Assembly: GCA_947685225.1 (NCBI GenBank)
Contig: CANTUV010000072.1
Coordinates: forward strand, 4,402,001 to 4,466,000
DNA length: 64,000 nucleotides
Origin: Garcia nutans
Lineage: Eukaryota; Streptophyta; Magnoliopsida; Malpighiales; Euphorbiaceae
Direction: 5' to 3'
Part shown: positions 11,611-23,369 of the stretch, piece after piece
How positions within the stretch are numbered: the first letter of the stretch is position 1
Layout: the number at the start of each line of letters is the position of its first letter
Notes under the pieces: generated by a model
Databases searched by the model: none
Told to the model about the DNA's origin: nothing
Seen by the model: only the letters and a program-made list of their open reading frames with translations
Translations under genes and position numbers: made by a program

Positions 11611-11647
11611 TCTCCCCCTCTAAAAAGAAATTTCGCCCTCGAAATTA
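11611..11647 (-). other. Polypurine tract and pre-PPT hairpin of the chromovirus
   Basis: On the minus strand the PPT is GAGGGGGAGA just before the LTR start. Upstream of it, TAATTTCGAGGGCGAAATTT (11628-11647) is an inverted repeat with a 4-base loop. The same hairpin and PPT pair ends the non-coding elements at 33019-33055 and 56636-56672. Confidence 0.85.
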
Positions 11648-11654
11648 CCTGATA

Positions 11655-14600
11655 TCAAGTCCGAAACAATTGAGGATATTGCTCTTGCATTGTTTGCTCA
11701 CTTTCCCAAGTTGCTTCTTCTCTTCCATGATTCTTCCACAAAATCTTCACAAGTGGCACTTTCTTATTTCTCAATTCTTTCACATTTCGATCCAAGATAG
11801 CAACTGGTTCTTCTTCAAAAGTCAGATCTGGACTCACTTCGATAGATTCAATTGGCAACACATGTGATGGATCTGATATGTACCTCCTCAACATAGAAAC
11901 ATGAAATACATTATGGATACGGTCCAACTCAGGTGGCAAAGCAAGTAGATAAGCAACTGGACCAACCCTTTCCAAAACTTCATACGGTCCAATGAAACGA
12001 GGACTCAGTTTTCCTTTTCGACCAAACCTCAAAATCTTTTTCCAAGGAGACACTTTCAAAAATACTTTATCTCCCACATTAAACTCTATGTCTCTCCTTT
12101 TCAAATCTGAATAAGACTTCTGTCGGTCTGAAGCTGCTTTCAATCTATTCTGAATCAGCTTCACTTTCTCTTCAGTCTCCTTAATCAAATCAGGACCAAA
12201 TAACTTACCTTCACCAAGCTCATTCCAACATAGAGGTGTCCTACACCGTCTACCATACAATGCCTCAATTGGTGCCATACCAATGCTGGATTGATGACTA
12301 TTATTGTATACAAATTCCACAAGTGGTAAGAATCTATCCCAACCTCCAGAGAAATCAATGACACAACTTCTCAACATGTCCTCGATAATCTGTATCACTC
12401 TCTCTGACTGTCCATCTGTCTGAGGATGAAAAGCAGTGCTGAAATGTAGTCGAGAACCCAAAGCACCATGTAAACTCTTCCAAAACCTGGAAGTAAACCG
12501 GGGATCTCGATCAGACACTATAGAAATTGGGATACCATGCAACTTCACAATCTCATGAATATACAACTCAGCGAATCTCTCCAAAGAGTAATCCATCCGA
12601 ACCGGAAGAAAATGAGCTGTTTTAGTCAACCTGTCCACAATCACCCATATAGCATCATGCTTTCTTTGTGTCAATGGCAAACCAGACACAAAATCCATTG
12701 TCACTCTTTCCCACTTCCATTCAGGCACTGACAAAGGTTGAAGCAACCCTGTTGGAACTTGATGCTCAGCTTTTACCCTCTGACACGTGAGACATTTAGA
12801 CACAAACTCAGCAATATCTCTCTTCAAACCAAACCACCAGTAATGCTGTCTCAAATCATGATACATCTTTGTATTGCCCGGATGCATAGCAAATACTGAT
12901 TGATGAGCTTCTTCTAAAATGATCCTTTTCAAATTAGTATCATCAGGTACACACAATCTGTTCTTGAACCACAAACTCCCATCATCTTTCACAATAAAAT
13001 TTCTACTCTTCCCATTCCGACAATCTGAAACAATCTTTTGAATTTTCTCATCCACCAATTGAGCTTTTTTAATCTGCTCCAACAATACTGGTTTCAAATG
13101 CAACTGTGCCAACAATGCACCATCATCACAAGATATAAAACTGGCATGCAAAGCTCTCAACTCAACAAGCAACGAGAGCGAATAAACTGTCAAACCTGCT
13201 AAAGACTTCCGACTCAAGGCATCAGCAACAACATTTGCTTTACCTGGATGATAATCAATCAAACAGTCGTAGTCTTTGATCAACTCCAACCATCTCCTTT
13301 GTTGAAGATTAAGCTCTTTTTGGACACCTAAGTATTTTAAACTTTTATGATCAGTGTAGATAAAACACTTCTCCCCATAAAGATAATGTCGCCAAATCTT
13401 TAATGCAAACACAATCTTTAATGCAAACACAATGGCTGCTAATTCCAAATCATGAGTCAGATAATTGAGCTCATGCGGTTTCAACTGTCGAGAAGCATAA
13501 GCTATCACCTTACCTTCTTGCATCAAAACACAACCCAAACCACTATGTGAAGCATCACTATAAATCACATATGGTTTATCTTTCATAGGTAAAGTAAGAA
13601 CAGGCGCTTGAGTCAACATTTCTTTCAACTGATCAAAGCTAGTCTGACACTGATCTGTCCACACAATTCTAACTCTTTTTATAAGCAATCTAGTAAGTGG
13701 AGTAGCTATCAAAGAAAATCCTTTCACAAACCGTCGATAATAGCCTGCCAAACCCAGAAAACTTCTAACTTCAGTTACAGATTTTGGTGGACTCCAATTC
13801 AAAATAGCTTCAACTTTACTCGGATCAACTCTAATACCTTCTGCTGAAACTATGTGACCGAGAAAAGTAACTTGATCAAGCCAAAACTCACACTTTGACA
13901 GTTTAGCAAACAATTGCTTCTCTCTCAAGATTTGCAGCACAATCCGCAGATGCTTATCATGTTCCTCTTCATTACGCGAATACACCAGAATATCATCGAT
14001 AAACACTACCACAAACTGATCCAGATAGGGCCTAAACACCCTATTCATCAAATCCATAAAAACTGCAGGTGCATTCGTCAGACCAAAAGGCATAACTAGA
14101 AACTCATAATGCCCATACCTGGTCCGAAAGGCTGTCTTAGGAACATCTTCAGCTCTGACTCTCAACTGATGGTACCCTGATCTCAAATCAATTTTAGAAA
14201 ACACTACTGCACCCTTCAACTGATCAAAGAGGTCATCGATTCTAGGCAAGGGATATTTATTTTTTATTGTCACCTTGTTCAATTGCCTATAATCGATACA
14301 TAATCTCATTGTACCATCTTTCTTCTTCACAAATAACACAGGAGCTCCCCAAGGAGAAACACTGGGGCGAATAAATCCTTTATCCAACAACTCTTGTAAT
14401 TGCACTTTCAACTCCCTCAATTCTGCTGGTGCCATTCGATAAGGAGTAATAGAGATAGGAGTGGTACCAGGCAATAATTCAATACCAAACTCCACCTCTC
14501 TCTCAGGAGGCAACCCCGGCAACTCTTCTGGAAACACGTCTGGGAATTCCGCAACTGTGGCAATGCTATCAATTTGAGGACTCCTTACTCTAATATCCAC

Positions 14601-16328
14601 CACATGAGCAAGATAAGCATCACACGCCTTTCTAATCAATCTCCTAGCTGCAACCGCTGAAACAAACAAGGATGCTAGCTGTTCCTGCTCATTAAATATT
14701 AACACCTCTCTACCATCACTGGTTCTCAAGGTAACAACTTTCATTTTGCAATCAACCACAACTCCATGTCTAGATAGCCAGTCCATACCTAGGATCACAT
14801 CATATTCCTTAAAAGGCATCTCAATCAAATCTCCAAGGAACTCTTCACCTTGAACCACTACTGCACTTTCTCGGTGCACCTTACTAACAATCACACTATG
14901 CCCTAACGGATTTCTCACCAATACATCAAATCCTAGGGATTCAGCATGCACATCAGACACAGGCAGAACAGATGCACTAATATATGACTGCGTGGAACCC
15001 GGATCAATCAAAGCAAGTACTGAAGTATCAAATAAAGAAAAAGTACCAGCTATGACTGCCGAAGCATCTGGTTGCCTCTGCATCACATAAATCCTCTGAG
15101 AAGATCCAGCCTCCTCCTCTGGTCTACTCTCCTTGGATGTAGAATCTCCTCTAGAACTGAACCCAGATCTACCTCCTCTACCAAACCCTCTGCCTCCTCG
15201 ACCTCCCCTCACACTAGGTCGAGAAGCTGCAGTATCCACTGACATCCACTCCTGTCTCTCGGGACAATCTCTCACAAAATGATCAGGAGATCCACATCTG
15301 TAACATACCCCTGCTACACTAGTCTTCCAACAAGTACCACCATGTGGCCTACCACAATGAATGCATATGGGTAAGGTGGATCTCTGAGTCACTAGGGTCG
15401 GAGCACTCGCCACTGAAACTGTAGGTCCAGATCTCCGTCTCTGAAACTGTACTGACCTACCAGCTGGCCTCTGACTCCTACTAACCCAAGGATCAAAACT
15501 TCCTCTACCTCTTTTCACAGACGAAGACCCTGCCTCAAACTGGGGCCTTCTAACCCTGATCTCTTCCTTTGAAGCAGCTGCAATAGCCTGGGCTCTCTCC
15601 ACACTCCTAGCTGCTGCCACAAGCTGGGAAAAATCATGATATCTAGATCTAGCTACATGACACATGACAGAGGGCCTCAATCCCTCCTCAAATCTCCTGC
15701 ATCTATCTATCTCATCAGATATGATACCCCCAACATACTGACTCAACCGAATAAATTCAACCTCATATTCAGTTACTGACCGGTTATCTTGCTTTAAACT
15801 CAAAAACTCCATCTTCTTCATGTCCTTATACTCTCTCGGAGTATACTTCAATTCAAACTCTCTCAGAAAATCAGCATAGGACAATGTTGGTGGATCATCC
15901 ATAGAATGGGGCACTGTCTTCCACCAATTATATGCATCCTTCTGCAACAATGATCTTGCATAATCAAACTTTTCCTCTGGAGTGGCTTGCAACTGAACAA
16001 ATATTCTCTGTACTTTGTCTAGCCACTGCTCTGCTACAGCTGGATCAATGGTACCTATAAAATCTTCAGCTCCATACTTCCTTAGCTTATCATACTATCT
16101 CACTGATACCAAAAGCTGTGGGGGTGGTGGCGGTGGTTGCACTGGTGCTTGTCTCAAAGCCTCTATCACATGCCTAAGCCAAACTGGTGGAACCTCCTCA
16201 CCAGCTAGTCTCCCCGATACAGAAGCAGGTATCTCCCCAGCACTATCCACTCTAGCTCCCTCTCTAATCTCATCAGGAGCTATACTCTCAGCACTACCCT
16301 CAACTGACTGACGTGAATGAGAATCCAT
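11655..16328 (-). pseudogene. gag-pol: Chromovirus gag-pol polyprotein, one in-frame stop
   Basis: A single frame of 1558 codons runs from ATG at 16328 to the stop at 11655, broken only by TAG at 16095-16097. The longest intact part has 1445 codons (start ATG 15992; residue numbers below count from there). Gag: capsid region at 1-150, then CCHC knuckle C230-C233-H238-C243, preceded by a shorter C/H cluster at 210-221. Protease: D330-P-G. Reverse transcriptase: D602 and FIDD at 664-667. RNase H: D813, E850, D881, D924. Integrase: H1030, H1037, C1067, C1070, then D1100, D1161, E1197; GPY module at 1335-1337. A chromodomain follows at about 1395-1443, a module associated with targeting to heterochromatin in this clade. 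RNase H carries a direct 6-residue duplication at 855-866. All catalytic residues are present, so the break is probably recent. Lineage call: Tekay/Del-like. Confidence 0.93.
13395..13430 (-). repeat. 18-bp in-frame tandem duplication in RNase H
   Basis: The 18 bases starting at 13395 are repeated exactly at 13413-13430, adding VFALKI a second time between the catalytic E850 and D881 of the RNase H region. The frame stays open. Related plant elements, as I remember them, have one copy. Confidence 0.9.
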
Positions 16329-16498
16329 CACAATCTATATCTGCAAACACAGTAGAATACCTCTTATTAAAGATCAGAGACTGCCAATGCCAAACATGTA
16401 TGTTATTCAAAAATCCATGTTTTAAAATCAAAACACTCTTTTTCTTACACTTTACCTAGGTTGAGAATCTCAAACCTAGGCTCTGATACCAAAACAAT
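16329..16498 (-). other. Chromovirus 5' leader with primer-binding site
   Basis: About 170 bases between the LTR and the gag ATG. The PBS at 16475-16491 reads TGGTATCAGAGCCTAGG on the minus strand; its first 13 bases match the complement of the plant initiator-Met tRNA 3' end. Seven bases separate it from the LTR edge. Confidence 0.9.
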
Positions 16499-16933
16499 TG
16501 TAACACCCCCACATCCAATACATGCACACTACATACACCACAATGTAGTATACATGCATCGAATATAGGAATGCTACAGATTTTCTTAACATTCAAAACA
16601 TTTCCAATGATACTATAATCTTTCTCATTATACATAATAGAAAAATAAGTGATTAACCTGTAATATAAAACAAAGTAGATATACATATATATATATACAT
16701 ATACTTAATACGCAGCGGAATTTAAAAACTATTTACATATAGGAAAACATTTAAATATTTATATTTACAAATGTACATATATTCACATTATAAACAATAC
16801 TTTACAAAATATTAAAAGAGTTATACATGATTGGCAAATCTTCTCTGATCTTTAAGTTCCAAAGTAATCTCTTCAAAGTCTACTCTCACTCGGTCTTGAA
16901 GAGCTCTCAGGTTCAACTCTATCAACTCTATCA

Positions 16934-16979
16934 CCTGCGCGATCAACACTATCGCGCTAAGCCAACGGCTTAGTAGTAC
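16934..16979 (-). other. Double-hairpin element, chromovirus right LTR
   Basis: First stem CTAAGCC/GGCTTAG at 16957-16973 and second stem GCGCGAT/ATCGCGC at 16937-16957, abutting. It lies about 435 bp from the LTR 3' end in element orientation. Confidence 0.82.
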
Positions 16980-17185
16980 AAAACATGCTTGTATGCTATG
17001 CAATGTCACACATTCCATTAATATCAACATCATAAGTGAAGAGCTAACATCAAACCTTTGCCTTTCATAAATCATAATCATATAAGCATATCACATCTCA
17101 AAGTCCTTTCATGAATTTCATTATTCAATTATTTTACCATCAATGAATCATATATAAACAAAGACAAGCATGGGCCCAAAACATA

Positions 17186-17539
17186 CTAATATGCCATTCA
17201 ATTTTCAGAGTTAATGCTTTGGTTTTATCACATTTATCATTATCACATATACCCAACTAGGCTTCAAGGATTAGGTTCAACCAAGCTTCAAGGGGAACAA
17301 AGCATGCTAAGTCTCAACCCAACTTGGCTTCAAGAACCAAACCCAACCTAGCTTCAAGGGTTGTAACATCTCAATTAGGCTTCAAGGACTAGACCCAACC
17401 AAGCTTCAAGGGGAGTAAAACATGTTAAACTTCAACCCAACTTGGCTTCAAGGATCAAGCCCAACCTAACTTCAAGAGATTGTTACTATCATTAGGCATG
17501 CCACCAACAACAAACTCTGAAAATGGAATAACACATTAG
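17186..17539 (-). repeat. Inverted-repeat cassette with CTTGGCTTCAAGG minisatellite (right LTR)
   Basis: Left arm at 17186-17212, right arm at 17513-17539, with GGGCCC just outside the left arm and GGCATGCC inside the right arm. Here the left arm is complete, unlike the copy at 9670. Confidence 0.82.
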
Positions 17540-19123
17540 CCACACAACTCATTTATTAATTTGTTATCAATTTCATTCTCAAATGAATCAACATAGCCAA
17601 TCACAATGGCTCTACATTTTATTTGAATTATCATAGCCAATCACAATGGCTTTATATTCCATTTCATCTCAATTCACATCATAGCATTTCAATCTTTCAT
17701 ATACACAATCATTTGCATCATCATGCCATTCACATTATTCATATCTATATATATCATCATTGATATAAACATAACAACACACATTGCTCATATAAATTAA
17801 CAATGTAGTAATGCCACATTTATACTTACAATCATATAGGTTTTGTACTTACCTCAAAAGCAAATCACACCACTCTTAACACTTCCTTGTTCAAGATCCT
17901 TCTACCTCTTAGATCAATTATCAAACACTATCTTCAAGACCTAAATCAAAAGTAATAGCATATACTTGCTTAGGGATACACAAGAGATAATCCAATTAGA
18001 AATTAATTAGGGCAAACCCTAACCCTGACACGCTCACCCACACGGGCGTGTAATACCTACTGCCTCTCAACCATAACAACACGTCCAACATCATGAACGT
18101 GCTCCTGGCCGTGTAAATTCTCCAAACTCACAGTAGCTATGACAAGCTCAATAACACGGGCGTGTTACTGGTCGTGTCAAATCTACTACCTCCAACACAA
18201 TTGACACGCCTAAAAACCCTGGACGTGCTCATGGGCGTGTCCGGCCACAAATCAAGACTCCGGTCAAAATAACCAAACACTCAACAACACACTTCTATTC
18301 ATTAACATCCTCTTCAAACAATCTTAACAAAACATAATCAAAACTCATCTCAAACTTGCAACACACCAAAACAAGCCAAAACACACATCAAACACAAAAC
18401 ACAAAATCATCTCAAAACCCTCACCACATATACAACATCATCTCTTCCAACCACTTACTCTTTTCTTCAATCCATACTCAAAATCCATCATCAAATCACT
18501 CAAACACTTCTCACATCTCAAAATCAACCAACACACTCTTAAAAATCTATCAAACTCAAATATCATTTCAAATAAGCACAAAGATCACGAGAGAACTTAC
18601 CAAAATTATAAGACTTCTTGTATCATCCACTTGATCACTTCAATCTTCCTTCAATTTGAGTTAAACACCTCAAGATCTTCACTTTGTCTTTTGCTTTCCT
18701 TTGTCTATGGAAGATCCGGCCAAGATGAAGGAAAAAGAAGAAGAAAACACAAAGAACAATCAAGAAGCCCAAAGTCAACTCATCTTTAAATCTCCACCAA
18801 GTATTTCAATTCAAGCAATTACCAAAACATCCTTTAACCACATGTTTTGATTTCCTTAAAATCACTTGTCCTTTTAAGTCATTTCACAAATCTCCAATAA
18901 AAATATCTTCCTCCCTTGACCACATATTTGACCAACTTATATAATATATATATCACCATATAAACAACATATACACTTCTCTCTAAACCCTCTTTTCTTT
19001 CCCAAAACACATATACATAAACATTCTTTTCCAAATTCTTTTCTTATCACATACATATACATTCAATCCAAAATACAACAACAACATAATCAAAACTTTT
19101 AGGGCATGCATTGGGATATTACA

Positions 19124-19658
19124 ATGATTTATTTTTATTTTATTTTATAATGAATGCTTGAATGTTTGTTAGCTTATTTATTTTTAGTTTTAAGAAATTG
19201 TAAGAGCCATGTTTCCATGTTATGGGTACCTCATTTGTTAAGCTTTGTGTAATTTAATTTATTTTAAGTTTTGGATCAATGTAAAGATTACATTTTCACC
19301 AATTAGAGGGTATCCTATTTTATTTTTTTCTTTTGGACATTGAACAATTGTAAATGCATGTTTCCATCCATGGAAGCGTGCCTATTCATTTATTTTGTTT
19401 GAACTCATTGTGATTTTAATAAATCGATTATTTATTCTTATGATTGCATATAGCATGGATAATATCATTATAATTAAGAATTTTATAATATGAAGACCTG
19501 AAAAGGAGGTTGTTTCCAATGAACCGGGCGCTGTGAGGGTGCTGGGTCATTCTCACCTTCCTTGCCCATACCCAACTTTTCAAACCCAATAGGGGGTTTG
19601 GGATTCCTTAGGAATCGAGTCATCCACCCTTTTCTTTTTCCCAGCCCATCCGCTCACA
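19124..19658 (+). repeat. Tat/Ogre-like LTR 2, third segment and 3' end
   Basis: Continues LTR 2 after the chromovirus and matches 62574 onward (GATTTATTTTTATTT...). It ends CCGCTCACA at 19658. Compared with LTR 7 it lacks about 120 bp just before the end; the junction at CCCATC/CGCTCACA has short microhomology. Confidence 0.8.
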
Positions 19659-21504
19659 CCCATGTCTTTGGCTGCAATGCTTGGGCCTCAACTACTCATG
19701 TTTCCAACATTCTATAAATAAAGCTATAGATGTGAAGACTTCTATTATTCTGATGCAAGATCTGAATTAGCATCTGGAAGGAATCCATGAGAGCACTTCA
19801 GTTGATCACCTTATTCTGTGAGTCAATAGAACCATTATAAGTATTATTCATGCATTTCATGCATACATGAGCATATCACACTGCATTTTTTTTATCTTGC
19901 ATTGCCTATTCTTTGGCAAAGTGAACAACAAATACTCTATGAAGCAAACATGAAGCAAATATGAAATCAAGGGGCATGGAAGGTTCGTTGCTCGAGAAAG
20001 ATCTAGTCACTTTACAAAATGGAGATGCATGCTTATGCAAAGAACCAGACAAATTGTGAACATCAACCAGTGCATGTGTGGAAAAAATCATTGGTTTGAG
20101 CCTATGAAGGGGTCAAAATTTCTTCTTTCAATTTTTGAGTTTATACATGTACAAAATATTTTTAGACTCACTTCTTTTGCCATGCAGGGGGCAAAGAGAG
20201 GATATAAGGGCCAACTAAAAAAAGCTAAATTTTTTGCAAAAGGAAGAAGAAAAAGAACAAAATAGGAAGAACGTAAGAACCCCAAAAAAATGAAGATGCA
20301 AAAGACAAAAGATCAATCCAGCTAGAAGAGCTAAAGTTAATGCAGGATAGATGTCCAAGGATGAAGATACATTTTGAATGGTGAAGACCAGAAGTCCAAT
20401 GATGACTATCCATTTTGAAGGTTGAAGACCCAATGTCCAAAGGATGAAGATACAATTTGAGGAGTGAAGACCTGATGTCCAAGGATGAAGATCCATTTAG
20501 AAGGGTGAAAACCCACAATCCATTGAAGAATGGAACAACTGGCTAGAAGAATGCCAAAATTCTAAATTGACAAAAAGTCAATAGAATCCATTGAAGAATG
20601 AAATAACCAGCTAGAAGAAAGCCAAAATTCCCTACTGGCAAAAAGTCACCTAAAATTGATTGGCTAGAAGAAAGCCAAAACCCTCAATTGATAGAAGGTC
20701 AGTTGAACCAATTCTTGGGTCGAGAACCCAAAATTCAGTATCGGATCGAGTACCCAAATCAAATCCAATCTTGGATTGAGAATCCAAAATCTAGTATCGG
20801 GTCGAGTACCCAAATCAAATCCAATCTTGCATCGAGAACACAAAATCCAGTATCGGGTCGAGTACCCAAATCAAATCCAATCTTTGGTCAAGAACTCAAA
20901 ACTCAGTATCAGGTTGAGTACCCAAATGAAATCCAATCTTAGGTCAAGAACCCAAATTTAATCTCGGATCAAGAACCCAAATCCAATTTTGGGTCGAGGA
21001 CACAAATCTAGTCCTGGGTTGAGAACCTAAATCCAGTATCGGGTCAAGAACCCAAACCAATCTAAGTCTAGAACCAAAAACAACAAATCCAATTTTAGGT
21101 TGAGGACCCAAACCCAGTCCTAGGTCAAGAACCCAAATTCAGTATCGGGTTGAGAACCCAAACAAATTCAGGTCTAGAACCAAAACTAATAAACCCAGTT
21201 TTGGGTCGAGGACCCAAATTCAATCCTAGGTCAAGAACCCAAATCCAGCATCGGGTTGAGAACTCAAACAAATTTGGGTTCAGTAGCTAAACCAACCAAT
21301 CCAGTCTCAGGTTTAGCACCTAACTAGTCTCGAGTTCAGAACCTAACCAATCACGGGTCCAGAACCCAACCGATCCAGTCTAGGGTCCAGAACCTAACCA
21401 ACCTTGAGTCTAGGACCCATTCTTATCCAAGATTAGCTCAAAAGTTATGTTGCTTTTCACTCTCTTATACTGAAGACTCAGATCGCTCAAGCAAGAGGCA
21501 AAAT
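19659..21504 (+). mobile_element. Tat/Ogre-like internal remnant, second copy of the 3' region
   Basis: Matches 4100-6315: GATGCAAGATCTGAATNAGC (about 19752), GCAGGGGGCAAAGAG (about 20186), short array A (20340-20515), array B (20690-21420) and the block TTGCTTTTCACTCTC before the LTR start. It joins LTR 2 directly, so PBS, gag and pol are missing here too. It is non-coding apart from short repeat-driven frames. Confidence 0.68.
20690..21420. repeat. Tandem array B, second copy
   Basis: About 25 degenerate units with TTGGGTCGAGAACCCAA-type inverted repeats and a longer alternation with ATCGGGTCGAGTACCCAAAT. The unit order differs from 5598-6240, so the two arrays expanded separately. Confidence 0.8.
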
Positions 21505-21694
21505 TATAGACCCTAAATTTTGGCCCAATTTAAATTCAAATGGTTCCTTACCATAAGGTATCCATCCTGAGGATTTTTATTCATTTGTCTCTGTATTTCA
21601 TTTTACATATTCTTGGCACAAAATTCAAAAGTTGTTTCAATGCTTTTCACTCTCTTCTACTAAAGTCTCAGATCATTCAAGTAATGGACAAAAC
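21505..21694 (+). repeat. Short Tat LTR start fragment followed by a duplicated pre-LTR block
   Basis: TATAGACCCTAAATTTTGGC at 21505 is an LTR start that runs only about 120 bp. The pre-LTR block TTTTCACTCTCTTCTAC...CTCAGATC then appears a second time (about 21645-21690) before LTR 3. This looks like the scar of an unequal exchange. Confidence 0.6.
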
Positions 21695-23369
21695 TGTAGA
21701 CCCTTAATTTTAGCCCAGATTGAACTTTAACTCCAGCTGAACGGCGCCAAATTAAACTTGACTCTAATTAGAGGCCCACATTAAATTTATTAGGGTTTAA
21801 TTAGATCCAAAAAAATTAAAAATGGTTCGATTGAGCCGATTCAAACCGATACAGTCAATTTGGGTCGGTTGGACGTTAAATTCGATATGAGGCACCCATA
21901 TCAAATTGTGGTATCCAAATTTGATGTGAGATGAGTTTCTAGCCGAATTTATGGTTCTGAATTATGTTAAAATTGTGGGGTCTCTTGGATGAAAAGGAAG
22001 TATTGGAGCATCATTAGGACGATGGGTAAAAGTTTGCTCTAATGCAACATTTTAAATACAAAGTAATTAAGCGAGTAAGGGGCATCATCAAGTAATAGGA
22101 ATTTACAATTATGCAACAACAACAATAAAACAATTCAAATGGTAGACAAAAACCAAAATAAAATATAGAGACAGAGAAACAAAACATAGCAATCAAGGAG
22201 GCTAGTAGCTTAACAAAGCATTGGTCTTTGGATTGTTTCACTCAACCAAGACTATAGTTTATCCAAGCAGGCAGTAACCCAAACAACAAGCTTGATTCAA
22301 CATAATAATATTGGTGGAGCCTACACATAGGTATGATTCTATTATTTTGTTAAACTTCTAGTGCTTTATGAATTAGAAATATTGTGATGCTTCACCAAAT
22401 TAATAAATTTCATTCAATACACTGTAACCTTAGATTTTAATTTGATCCAAAAAATTAAACACTAATCTTGCATTGTCTAAAATACATTTTATATGTTTAG
22501 CTTTAGTTCATCTTCCAATATCCTAATTTTACATGTTTTAACTTAGTTTTCATATTAAACCCTAAATTTTTATATTAAAAACTCTAATTTAGTATTACAA
22601 AACTTAAAACCATAATTTATACCAATAAATCTTAATTTCACATGTAAAACCCTAATTTTATATGTTTAATGACTAGTTTAAGATTATAACCTAGATTGGG
22701 TTATTTGATTTATTGTTACATGCTTTTATGATGGATTGTGTATTTTGATTGTTTTATTGCACATTTATTTTTAATTGAACTATATTTGTTTATTTAAATT
22801 TTAAGGTATGTAAAAGGTATGTTTCCACTATATGTGTGTCTTAATTTTTTTTAATTATGTAATTTATTTTATGAACTTTAGAACTTGGTAAAGGACATGT
22901 TTTCACCTTTTAATGGTGTCCTATTTTTTTATTTTTATTGACCTGGATGATTGTAAGGGCATGTTTTCATCCTCGGATGGGTGCCCATTTTGATTGGTTG
23001 GTTTAACTTAATGCAATGGATATTTATTTATTTTTATAAATGTGTATAATATGGATAATGTCATAATTTTTAAGAATTTAATAATATTTAGACCTGAAGA
23101 GGAGGCCGGTTCCATTGAATGGGGTGTTGTGGGGGTGCTGGGTCATTCTTACCTTCCCCATACGTACCCAACTTTTCAAACCTATTAAGAGGTTGGGGAT
23201 TCCTTAGGAATCGAGTCATCCACCCTTTTCTTTTTTTTCAGCCCGTCCGAGTGGTAACTCCATTTTCTCTAGGTTTAAGCAGGTGTTCTCTAAAGGCCTT
23301 GATCCTAACAGTGTTGAAGTCGCAAGAACCATTCCACATGGGAGTGGGGGCAAAAATCCCTGCTCACAT
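21695..23369 (+). repeat. Tat/Ogre-like LTR 3
   Basis: From TGTAGACCCTTAATTTTAGC to CCCTGCTCACA, about 1675 bp. It has GGTGGAGCC at about 22313, CCCTAA-rich sequence, the hairpin units ending in GGTGTCC and GGGTGCCC (22890-22990), and a decayed CCGGTTCCATTGAA hairpin (about 23107). Its 5' third (CCGATTCAAACCGA) differs from LTRs 2 and 7, as expected of another subfamily. Confidence 0.78.

Larger units (their letters stand above)
8989..19123 (-). mobile_element. Tekay/Del-like chromovirus (Ty3/gypsy), nearly complete, TSD ATGAT
   Basis: A 10.1-kb LTR retrotransposon in minus orientation, bounded by TG...CA LTRs of about 2620 and 2625 bp and flanked by ATGAT at 8984-8988 and 19124-19128. The PBS at 16475-16491 begins TGGTATCAGAGCC, the complement of plant initiator-Met tRNA, and the PPT is at 11611-11620. 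The order gag, protease, reverse transcriptase, RNase H, integrase, chromodomain is Ty3/gypsy with a C-terminal chromodomain, and the long LTRs fit Tekay/Del. The two LTRs differ at roughly 30 places by eye (about 1%), so the insertion is fairly recent. The site lies in Tat LTR 2; LTR 7 near 62574 shows the empty site. An internal stop makes the element probably non-autonomous as it stands. Confidence 0.95.
16499..19123 (-). repeat. Chromovirus 5' LTR (right copy)
   Basis: 2625 bp, colinear with 8989-11608. It differs by about two dozen substitutions and small indels (for example a TA-repeat length change near 16683 and four extra bases near 17211). It is followed by the TSD ATGAT at 19124-19128. 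Confidence 0.93.

Noticed and set aside
11586..14099. Short plus-strand open frames across gag-pol
   Set aside because: They lie antisense to the conserved polyprotein and have no start context or domain.
20029..20265. 78-codon frame in the second Tat 3' region
   Set aside because: The homologous stretch at 4440-4690 does not keep this frame, so it is chance.
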